Assembly: GCF_030936135.1 (NCBI RefSeq)
Contig: NC_082637.1
Coordinates: 10,739,001 to 10,803,000 of the forward strand
Length of the DNA stretch: 64,000 bases
Reading direction: 5' to 3'
DNA from: Gavia stellata
Lineage: Eukaryota > Chordata > Aves > Gaviiformes > Gaviidae
Translations under genes and position numbers: made by a program
Shown here: piece by piece, positions 12,701 to 24,700 of the stretch
How the letters are laid out: the number at the start of each line of letters is the position of its first letter
Position numbering within the stretch: position 1 is the stretch's first letter
Notes under the pieces: generated by a model
Told to the model about the DNA's origin: nothing
Database searches by the model: none
Seen by the model: the letters and a program-made list of their open reading frames with translations, nothing else

Positions 12701-15700
12701 TGAACTTTATAAAGGGACTCACCCTATAAACTTCTCTGAAGAGGGACTCCCCCCATAACCCTTCCGGAGGGACTCACCCTATAGCCTCCCTATAGAGAGG
12801 TTTTCTCTCTCAAAAATCCCGCTCCGAGCCCCATAGAGAGGGACTCCCCAAGAGTCCCCAGAAAGACTCCCCCAGCAGGCCCCCAACTGCTTAAAGGCCT
12901 TCAGTGCCCCACCTCAAGAGACCTGACCCCAAACCCCGTTCAAGTGCCCTCAGTAGAGACCTTGACACCTGGTCCTCCAGCATCACCCCTGCACCAAGGC
13001 CATGGGGCAAGGGGACATGGGGTCACCAGGACTCTGTGAGCCCAGCATGGACCAACATGGTCCCCACAGCCACTGGGTCTGGTTACAACCCCCTCCCCAC
13101 TTTCCCAGCACCCCCAAATAACCCCACAGCCTTGCTCTACCCCACAGCACCTCAGGGCAATGGTCTGGGCAGCAGCTGGGGGCTGCAGCAGGGCAGAGGA
13201 GGGATGAGCATCCCATGCCATCCTGTCCTGTCCCATCCCACCCCATATTTATTCCTCCTGCGGGGCGATGGGGCGCAGGCGGTATCGGAAAGTCATCCAT
13301 TTGGCTGGGGGAGGCTGTCACAGCCGCGCTTCGCCCCTCAAACGAAGCCGTCACTCACCACCATCCTCCAGCATCCCTAATTTATGGCCCCGATATTGGC
13401 TCGGCTTCTTCACATAAGCCTGAAAAATGAGCTCTTTTTATTCCTTTACTGAGTTCATTTAACTTTTTTTTTGTGTCTGTGTTGTTCGCCCAGTCAGGAA
13501 GGGGGAGAGGAGTTTATCCTCCTGGGAAAAAGGCAGAGATATCGACTCAGTATCTGTCGGCGGTCTCTCGCCAGCCCTGCCCGGGGGCTGCTGTCAACAG
13601 CCCCATCACCTCGGGGGGGCCCGATTCGAGGGCTCCCCATCACCCCAACAGGCCACCAAGTTTGCAGGGTCTCAGCCCGCGATCGATGGCCCATGGACTT
13701 CTTTTCTCTTCCCCCCTCCCCAGCTGTGGCAGCTAATGAAAGCGGCTCGCCATTAATCTCGGGGCCGTGCGGGGCGGGCAGCCGGTGCCCGTCCCGCTGA
13801 CAAAGGGACCTGTCTGCATACCCGCAGAGTGATGGCCCCGGCCCTGGCCAGGGCAAGCGGCACAAAAGCCCGGGAAGGTGATGCGGCCATTGTGGCGCTG
13901 CAATTAGCTCCTTGATTGATTAATGGCCCCGTGTTATCAGCAGGGCCCTCGGCTTGGCGGGGAGATGGGGGGTCCTGCAGATCCCTGGTGAGCAAATGCA
14001 GAAATAGTCCCCCTACATCACAGCTTGCCACTTTCGGCATGCCATGGAGGTTGGGGCATGGGGATGAGGTGCCCCACTGCCTGTACCCCACATCTGATGG
14101 GGGTGATACTATCATCCCCATGTGCCACTGGGGCCGGGGTGTCTCCACCCTGTGCCATGGGGTCCCCAATGTCCAGTGGGGCTGTCCCCTACCCATTTTT
14201 CAGCCCCGCTAATTTTCCACCTGGCTGACAAATGCCAGTGCCAAAACTGCCCTGACAGACAGCAGGGGGGATGCAGCCCCTTTCATTAGGGCTCACCCTG
14301 TAGGCATCAATCCCCCCTGGCCCACCGCCAACTTGAGGACACAGCCCGGGGGTCACAGCCCCCTGCCCATGCACCCCTGGGTGACCCAGCAGCACCCACG
14401 CTGGCTCATGGGTGCTGCTTCTCAGCCAGCTCCCAACGACCCCTGGGATGCTGTCCCTGTCCCCCAGCCTCTCTGTCCCCTTTCTCTTTGCTGCCCAGCC
14501 CCAAAATCCTTCACTCCTCCAACATGTGCACGCACACCCCTGCATGCACAACACACACCCGCCTGCCCTCCCTGGGGGATGCCACCCACTCGGAGGACGC
14601 GCAGGATGGAAGGGACAGGAGTGGGACAGCCGAACACGAAGGGATGAGGAGCAGCGTTGGCAGGGAAGCATCAGGCTACCTCCCTCCTCCCTGTACCACC
14701 AGGCGCTTGCTTAATTAGCCCCAGCCCCAGTGGTGAGGGAGTTAATTAGCTCTGGAGAGAGAGATAATGAAGCCGTGGAACAGACCATGAATCTTGTGGC
14801 TGATGGATGCAGGGGGGCTGAGGCAGCGCTGGTGCTCCCACTCGCTCCCCACAGCCCCACACCATGGCCAGGGGGCTGGGGGGCACCCATGGGATGGTAC
14901 CCAGCCGCCCAACCCACCTCCAGCCAGGCTCCAGCATGAGCCCCAAGGCTGCGCCAGCCCCCTGCAGTACAGCTCTGAGTGAAAGGAGTTTGTAGGGTCT
15001 CAGCCTGACCCAAAAGTCGGTCACTGTCACCCCACAGGCAGGTGGGTACCATCACCACCCTTCCCACGGGCACAGCTTGGGGGTGACTGCCCCGTTTTGC
15101 CCACCCTCGTCCCACACACAGCCAGCCCCACCGCTCCCGCACCCCCCTACAGCCTTCCCCTGTTAATTAGCTCAGCATTAACCTCTGCCTGGGGTTTACT
15201 GGCTATTGAGCGGCATGTTCATTAATCCACACACCGGCAAAAGGCTCTAATTAATACGGCCGGCCACACGCCCGTGCTCGGCAACTTTTAATTGTCACAG
15301 GCCCAGCCAGGGAGGGCGAAGGTTAAAGCATTTATCGAGTCCCTGGGAGCCAGCTCGGCCCCCCATGCCGATCGCAAAGATTTCCGATGCGGCCAGGCCG
15401 GCTGGCGAGCCCTTAACTCCTGGGCGCCCGGCGCTGCCCTGACCACTGACCCTCTGCGGCATGGTGGGCATTGCTAAGAGGTGCCAGTGAGCACTAAGGG
15501 GCATCGCTAATGGGCATCGCTCAGGGCATCCCCACCAGGCATCACTAAAAGGCCCTGCAAAGGAGCACTGCTAATGGGCATGATTAACAGATGTTGCTAA
15601 CGGTTGTCACCAAGGGGTATGCTAACGGGCATCCCCACCAGGCATTGCTAGTGGGCATCCCTGCTGGGCATCGCTAATGGGCATTGCTAACAGGTATCGG

Positions 15701-18700
15701 CAATTGGCATTGCCACCAGCCCCAGCTCAGGGCAGGGGGGCCCAGGGGAGCGTCTCTGGCAGCAGGCACCCCGTGGGGGGGTCCACCTGGGGCAACGGGG
15801 GCAAATCTGCTGAGCGTGAGTTTATGCATCTGCGTGTGTGTAGGAGATGGTGGGGGGAGGCCCTGCAGGACCTGCCTGGGGGGCTTGTAGAGACCAGCAG
15901 CAGCTCCGTGCCTGAGTGGGCCATGCCATGAGCCCCCCGAGGCAGCCAGGTCAGGGCTGCCAGCAGCACCCGCCCCAGCTGCCCACCCTTACCTCTCTTC
16001 TGCATGAACCCAAAGAGGTCGTCCAGGAACTCCTTGCGTTTTGGGTCCTCATCCAGTTCGTAGAGCTGGGGGTGGGAGAGAAAGGGGTCAGCACCGCCGG
16101 CACATGTGGGTGCACAAGGCAGATGGGGTCAGTGCCAGGATCAGGGCCCCTGCCTGTGCCAAGACCCAGCATCACCCCTGGCCCTGCTTGCCCTCTCTGC
16201 CAGTAATGAGAGGCTCTCCCTGCCCCATGGGACACCCCGGCGCACTCCCTCTGCCCGCAGTGCGGGGCTCTCCCCGTGCTTGGGGGCTGGTGCTGGCTCC
16301 ACACACACCACCAACTGTTTTACAGCCTTGCTGCAGAGATGCTGCATCAGTGCCTCAGTTTCTCTGCCCCCCTCCTCGCTAGGCAGAGGGACGGCAGCAT
16401 CTCAGCCTGAGAAGATGATGCCTATGTGGACAGAGCAGCAGCAAATCCCGAGCCCCCAAGCAGGTCCCTGGGGCTGGGATGCTCAGCACTGCTCTGGCTC
16501 AACAGCGTCCCGGCACTGCCCAGTGCCAGTGTTCACCAGGTCCCAGCATGGGATCAGCATCCTCATCCGCAGGGACATGGAGATGCTGGTCCCTTCTAGG
16601 GGCAGGGTGAGCTGGCAGGGCCGCGGTGCTGGGTGCCAGCGAGGAAGCTGTAAGCATGGGGCTGCCCCACCCGACCAGGGTGACAGGGCTATCGACGACC
16701 TGATAAGCACAGCCTGAGCTGTGTCACCACAAGACGGGGCCTGATCGATGGTCAGGGACAGCATGAGGCGCCTCCGCAAAGTGACACGCTACCAAATCCT
16801 CCTCCCTCGGCTGGGCATGGTGACCCCAAAGCCATCTTCCTCAGCTGCACATGGGGACCAGGGTGTGAGCACAGCATCGACATGTCCCTGCAAGGCACAA
16901 GGACTTCCCACAGCGGGTGCACGCGTGCAAAGCCAGGTGTGTGTGCACTGTGTGCAAGTGCACGAGCACAAAACCATGTCCGCAGCGCCATGTGTGCACC
17001 AACGCTGCTGCTTGTGTGTCCTGGCACGTTTGTGGGTGCACCGACATGTGTGCAAGCCGGTGAGCGTGCACGTGGTTGCACAGACACACACGTACAGCTG
17101 TGCAGATACTTATGTGTATTGGATGGACACAGCTCTGGACACACGGACACAACCCCTCAGGTTGAGCTGACGGACGGCACTGGGGAGGCGAGTGCAGTCC
17201 CTACACCAGGGGCACGAAGCGCCGGCTCCGTGCGAAAGCCAGGGCTCACCTGATTCCAGCACAGTGCCTATGTGACCATGACAAATTGGAGCCTGCCAGA
17301 TCGATGGCCCAGCAGTAAAAGTCAGAGCACATGAAGGAAAAATTAGCACCAATCGAAGGCGCTATAGACACCAATTCCTCCCAGCGAGCCCGGTAAGAAT
17401 TTAAAGCCATTGAAAAGAAACAAAACTCAGCAGTCCAGAATGGATTTCCAAAACATATACAAAGAAATGCAAGCTGGAAAACAAAGTCAGGCACAAAATA
17501 GAGTCGTTTAAAAAACAATTGTGTTGGGAAAGGCCGTTAAAAACCAATAGAAAGGGAGCACCCCCGCCTCCACACAGCACATCATTCACCGGGCAGATAA
17601 AGGGAGCTGGGCAGATAAAGGGAGCTGGGCTGTGAGGATCTGTCAGGCTGTGGGGACACGGGGATGTGGGGATGGGGGGATGCAGAGATGTGATGGGGAC
17701 ACATGAATGCAGGGTACGGGGATGCAGGGATGTGGGGACATGGAAATGTAGGGACATGGGGATGCAGGGAATTGGGGGACATGGAGATGCGGGGATGCAG
17801 GGATGAGGGGACATGGGGATGCACAGGGATACGGGGATGCAGGGATGATCCTACAGACACCGCATGGTTCCCATCACTGGACAGACTCATCTAACACAGT
17901 CCTTCATCTAACCCATGGGTGCCAGCTGCCTGTCCCTTGTCTAACAGATGGGTGCTAACTGCCTGTCCCTAACCTAGTCTATGGGTGCTACTGCCTGTCT
18001 CCCACCACACCCATGGGTGCTGACTGCCTGGCTCTGAGCCACTTCATCATGCTCCACCCCTGCCTCTTTCTTGCCCTCCGGGTGGCACTTACCCATCCCC
18101 TCCTTACAGCAGGGTGCTCTCGGGTTGCCCTGACCCCTGGGTGACAGCACCCTGTCCTCTCCCTCCACCGTGGTGTTCCCTGCCCCACTCTGTGCCCCCT
18201 CCCCATTGCCTGCCCTTTCCCAGGATTACGGTAACTAGGTCAGGCTCCGAGCAGAGCTCCATGGCGCTGCTTTGATTTCTGCCCTGGGAAGGCTGTGTGA
18301 GCCAGGCTTCACCTGCGTTTCCCTGCCTGTCCCTACCTACAGCAGGGCTCTGACTCCCACCGCTCCACACCAAGCCTTTTTCCACTCCCTGTGATCTCCT
18401 GGCTTGTCAAAGCAGGAGCAAACCCCCCGAACCCGGCAACCGCTGCCCATCCCACAGCAGGACAAAGCCACCACCTTCCCGGGGGGTCAACCCAGTGAGT
18501 GGGCTCCTGCACCCATGCCTCCACCGGGCTCCTGGGTGCCACTCCTGCGTCTCCTCCCACCAAGGCAGGCAGGATCCCACCCGGCGCGTGCTGCCACTGC
18601 CCCCAGCCCCCAAAACAGGTGTGACCTGCAAGCACCAGGATCTATTTTTCCACCATTTATTAACCTCTAACCTTTTATCTGTGGGGCACCGAGATGCAAA

Positions 18701-21700
18701 AACACATTACATCAAACGGAGAGCAAAGGTCGGCTTTTAAGCAGAGACAAGAGCAGAGCCGAGTAACAGGGGACCCATCGGCAGGGTCCTCGGGTGTGCC
18801 GGGGATGCACCAGGCATCCTCTGAGATTTGGGGATGCTCAGGCTGGAAGGGAGGTGGTACGGGGGGATTCTTGCTGATGGGGGTGGGCTGGGTCCCAGCC
18901 AAGGCTGGCTATGGGATCCAGGTGCCACAGGAGTGGCACAGGGGTGGCATGGGTGGTGGCATGGGTGGTGGCATGGGTGGTGGCATGGGTGGTGGTCTGC
19001 CAAAGCCTCCAGGCAAGGAGGGACCCCCAGACAGCCACAGCCCCAAGGAAGGAGCCAACTCCATCCCCTACCCAGCGCTCCTGGCCCTGCCACTCACCCT
19101 CCTCCTCCTTCTGCAGGCTGGGCGCCACGGTCCCTTCCCAACTCGCTTGGGGATGGACCATCTAAGTGGCAGACCACAACTCCCCAGGGTCACACATAAT
19201 CCCTGTGGGGACACAGACACCTCACGTGGGTGTACACAACCCCACACAGGCTCACAGAACCCCACAGGGGTGTGCACAAGCCCATGCAAGCATATGCAAC
19301 CCTACCCCGGCACGCAAAACCCTGTATGGGCTCGCACAACCCCACATGAGCGTGCATAACCCCTCATGGGCACGCACAACTCCACACAAGCACGTGCACA
19401 ACCCTGTACATGCACGCACATCCCCCTCAGAGGCACACACAAGATTGCATGGGCATGTACAACCCTGCACAAGCATGCACAACCCTGCATCAGTGTGCAC
19501 AACCCTGTACACGCACGCACAACCTGCACAGGCACAAATACCTACACAGGCTTATACAACTGTGTCTGGGTGTGCACAGCCTCCTATGGGCACAGACAAC
19601 CCCAGGCAGGTGGGCAGAACCCCAGGTGAGCATGCACAGCCTTTCATGGGTGCGCACAACTCTGCATGAGCATGTACAACCCCAGACGGACATGCAGAAG
19701 CCCATACGCGCATGCACAACCCCAGATGGGCATGCACTACCACAGACAGGCACTAACAACCCCATACACGCATGCACAAGCCCATACATACATGCACAAC
19801 CCCATATGGACAAGCAGAACCTCAGATGGGCACGCACAACCCCAGGTGGGCTGGTATGCACAACCCTAGATGGGCACACACAGCCCCATATGGCATGCAC
19901 AGCCCCAGATGGGCATGCACAACCCCAGACAGGCACCCCCCCCCGGGTGGACACCCACCACCCTGCAGGGGCACACACCATGCCGGAGCATCCCCCGCAC
20001 CGTGCACCTCAAAGCAGTTGGGCAGGCCTTGCTCCGGGGCAGTTGTGCAACACAAGCAGTGGCTCCTGCTTGTGGTGACCTATGAGCAAGGACCCTTTTA
20101 ATCGTGTTTGTATTGATATAATTAGTAACTCATTTAACGCCATCGATGTAACTATATTCCTCTATAAACAGAAGTATTAAACTGTCAAGCTTGGGGATCA
20201 ATATCCCGCTGGTGCGCAGCGCAGATCCGTTCTGCCGACCTCAGGGACCCCGTCCACAATGCTTGGCCCCCCTAAAAGCCACGGCACCCCCAGCACCGCC
20301 CCACTTCCACCCGGCACCACCACTCAGGTGCTGGTGCAGGGCCAGAGCAGGGTGCCCTCTTCCCCACCCCACCATAGGTGCATCTCCACGGACCCCGCTC
20401 CCTCCCGTCATCCCATTGCCATGGAGACGTCTTTATTCCTTAAGGGATGGGGATAACGGGGCATGTCAGGCAGGTTAAAGGTCAGCGGGTCGAACATGGT
20501 TTATTAAAGGAAGGCGAATAGACCTTGTGCCTCCCTTTCCTCCTCACCGTGATTAAATAACATCATTGGCACCTCTCACTCACCCGGAAGATGCCTCTCC
20601 CAGAACTGCCCAGGGCTTGTAGGGCTGGAGCTGGGGTTTCTGGCACCCCATAGCCCAGCTGATCTCCTAGACAGAGGAAGGATGAGGTGAGGTGCTAAGC
20701 CACCCCCCCAGGCATCTCCAGGCTGCCCTGTTCCAGCAAGCCACCCCTATGTCCTGCCCCCAGCACTGCTGCCAAGGGAAGTGATTGCAGTGGGACCCCC
20801 CACAGTCCCTGCTTGGCTGCCACCTCCCGCTGGCAGCAAGGGCTCAGATCTGCAACTGGGATTTAATCCACTTAATAAGAGCCGTATCGATCCCAGACCC
20901 CCAACCCCGAGACGCTTAATATGCACCGCATTGATTAAGCCGCATTGCTAATTTTTCCATCTGGCCGCTGTTCACGTAGGAAGCTCAGGCGATGCTTGTC
21001 TCCATGCACCCGCCCAGCCCCCTGGGGTGCAGCTACATGCCGCAGGTGGCCAACCGCTGACAGGCTATTTTGGGGTCCTTGCACCCCTCTGGAGCATCAC
21101 TGTCGCCTCTGACCAGGGGTTCCTGGCTCCTTCCCCAGGGAGATGTTGCACGGCCGGGCACTCGGATACTGGGGCGTCCCCCCATGTGTCCTGATGTGAT
21201 GGGGGGACAGGAAAGCCATCAGTGCTTCAGTTTACCCCTCAGGCTTGCAACCACAGGGACTGGCTATTGCCAGTGGTGCACAGCCCTGTGTACCCCAGGG
21301 TGCAGGGACCCCAAGAACGGCCACAGCCAGAGCCCCCCCACTGCTCCCCCCACCATGGGGCACACACAAGTGAGCCAAGAGCTCACGGGTCCACCCCCCC
21401 CCCCCCCATCCCTGGAGCTGGGGAGCAGCTTGCTCCCGCCAGGCACAAATCACCCCCTGACCTTGCGAGCCACCGCTCGCCTCCACCGCCAGCCGTTAAT
21501 AAGTTAATGGTTACGGGATGGCTTTGCCTGGACGCTGGCTGCATTCGAAGGTGCTGCCGGCTCTTGAGGAGGGGCTGCTCTCCTCACCCCACAGCGCTGA
21601 TGGGCGCTGGGCTGCTCGCTCATCCCAACATCCCCAGCCTCAGCGGTCACCCCACCAGCGTGGCTGGACACCCCCATCCAGAGCTCTCTCCCAGTGCTGC

Positions 21701-24700
21701 GGCTCCCCCCGCAAAGCCTTTCATCATGCTTAATATTTAACGTTGCTTTATAGAGCAGCAGGTTTAATCAGCGCTGATAGTGCGGCGGATCCGGCAGGTC
21801 ATTAAAACCCCCCTTCCCTGCCGCAGCGGGCGCCACTGCTCCCAGGAGAGCTGCCTGCTGCAAACATTAACCCGGCTTCACGCAAGGTGAGAGACTGTTT
21901 GCTGGCAGCTCTGGCCTTGGGAGGGCAGCCCCCCACTCGCAGCCCAGCCCCGGGGGTGAAGTGGGGGGTGCTCACAGGGTCCCCAGCCTCCTCCTCAACC
22001 CGTTTTGCAGGAGGGGAAACTGAGGCACGGGGTGCCAGCATGGTTTGCCCAAGGGCTGGAGCCACATGTCCAGAGGAAACGTGCTGCGTGGTGCCACCGC
22101 GGGCACTGTGCGTGGCCCTGTCCCGCTGCCCTACATCCGCCTTTGTGGGGGCTGCGGTGGGGGGTGTCACAGCTCCCGGCGAGCGCGCGTCCCCCACGCT
22201 CTTTCCCTTGTTGCTCGTTCATGGCTGAGCAGGCAGGGAGTCAATGAGGGGATTTGTTCAGGTTAACCTCCCTGACCTGCTGGCGCTTGCCACGCCACCG
22301 CCTCCTCCTCCATCCTTGCTTTCCTCTCCATCCCTGCCTCCCCCCTCCCCCTCTATCCTTGCCTCCCCCTCCATCCCTCCTGGGGTGACCAGAGCCAGGG
22401 GACCCCCCTCCAGTGCTGGCACCGCCCCAGGTATCCCCTGAGGAACATGCGTGCGCACACCCGCTATAGGGCTGGCTGAGTATGGGGGTGCACAAGTGGG
22501 AGGCTGTGCACGTGCCTGGGATGTGCGTTGGGTCCTCACTGACCACCCGGTGCCCCTCTGGCCCCATCCCCTTCCTCTGGCGGCTTTGAAGGGATGGTGG
22601 GGGAGGAAGGGCTGGTGGCTCCCCTGTGCCAGAGACCCTGGCCCCTGCTGCCAGAAGAGCCCTGTGCCCAAGCACAAAGGGCACCTGGGGCTGGGGCTCG
22701 CTCCCGCCACCGGACACAGGATGTGGGCAATGGATCCAGGATGGAACAGCCCCAAGCTGTAGCCTACAGCAGGGGAATACAGCCCCACCAACACGGGCAT
22801 CCCCGCTGGGTGCCCTGTGCCCCAGGGGACAGGTCTTCACAGCCCCCATGTACAGATCTCAGGACACTCACCCTGTGCACGCTCACACACGCAGCTTGCC
22901 CTACCTTTACACCCACACGGCCCCCAGCTTGCTCTGCACATGCACACGTTGTGTGCACGCTCTCCTTGTGCACACTCACCTCCAAACATGCTCTCTTTGG
23001 GCAAACACCCCTCCCCGTGCACGCTCACACAGCCCTTTTACGTGCTCTCCCTCTGCACACAAAGCCCCCCGTGCATGCTCACGCATCCCCTATACACTCT
23101 TCCGTGCCCACACGCTCCCTGTGCACATTCATCCATCTCCATTACACACTCTCCCTGTGCACACCCACACACCCTGTGCACAGTCACACACTCCCTGTAC
23201 CCACTCTCCTTTTGCACTCACATTCTATGCACACTCACACATTCCCTATACACTCTCCCTGTGCACACACAGACACCTGCTGTGCATGCTCACACATCCC
23301 CTATGCATTCCCCCTGTGGACATACACACACACACATCCCGTGCACACTTACGCAACCCCTATACATATTTTCCCTGCACACCCCCAAACACCTTGTGCA
23401 TGCTCATACATTCCCCATACGCTCTATCCCTGGTGCAGTCTCACGCACCTCCTATACACACCGTCCCCTGTGCACACTGACCCCCAAGCACACCTGAGCT
23501 CACTCCCACACCCCCACACAGCTGCAAACCCCCATGGGCACCCCAGTGGGACCAGATCCCACCTCCCTGTGGCCGTATCCCCCCCTCCCCGCCACAGCCC
23601 TGCCCCGCCTGCTGCCTGCACAGGGGATTTACCTCCATTATTAACCCAATTAGAGGATTAGTGGAGGCCCAAAGTCAGCAAGGGGGTGCATCCCCCCCAA
23701 AACTCTCCACTCACATCCAACTCCAGGGCGGCAGCCAGGGAGGGAGCTGGGAGCAGCCGTGGGGTGGGGGCTCCTGACAGTGCTCCTCTCCTGCCCTCAG
23801 CGCCTTTATTCTCACACCCTTGATTAGTTTTTACACCTCCTCTTTGGAGCTCCCGATCCCAAGCCTTCGGGACTCCCGGTTGGGAGACAGTGTCACGGCA
23901 GCCACTGAGGCTCTCAGCATCCCTCAGGCTGTAGCTCGGCTGGGAAGGGCCCTGGGGGGCAGCAGGGGGGCAGAGGGCTGACACCCACCAGGACTCAGGT
24001 GCTCAGCACCATGGGCTGGGGCAAGGGGCACAGGGCTGCTTGTGGAGGGGGGGCTCAGCCCCCAAAACCTGCCCCAAAGACCCACAGGTCCGTATGGCTC
24101 CGTACGTGGAGACACTGGTCCACGCTTGCGCAGGAGTGCCCGTACACGCTGGGACACTACATGTGTCGCTATACATACATGCGGGTGTGTTCCGACATGC
24201 GTGGGCACACCATACGCATATGGGCACACACACAGTGCCATACCCACCCCTACACACACACATATATGGGTCCACACACACTTGGCCACATCCATACACA
24301 CCTGGGCACTCATATAGGTCCATAAACACATATCAGCAGTTATACATGTTCATACACCCTTGGGCACCTATACGGATCTATACACACAGATAGGGTCTCC
24401 CAGGGATCCCTACACACATGGGCACTCATATGGGTCCACACACACGCATCAGCATTCATATGGGTTCAGACACACACGGGCATACCCCAACACTTAGATG
24501 GCCATTTATATGGATCCATACACTCACATTGGTCCATATACCCACACCCACCCAGAACACCTCTGTATGCACTCCTAGCCGTACCGCAGCAGCCCCCCAC
24601 TCCTGCCCTGTGCCCCTGCACTTGTGCTGGGCTGCCAGAGCTGCCGCTGCCTGGGATTACATGCTGACCTTTGCCGCCTCTGCAACCTCCCTGCTGCAGG

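Noticed and set aside
19166-20078. Long plus-strand frames rich in HNP and TTP tripeptides
   Set aside because: They are translations of the 20-base minisatellite and occur in several frames at once.
22594-23661. 355-codon plus-strand open frame rich in His, Thr, Pro and Leu
   Set aside because: It runs through the CA-rich minisatellite at 22850-23500, and another frame is equally open. No known protein resembles it.
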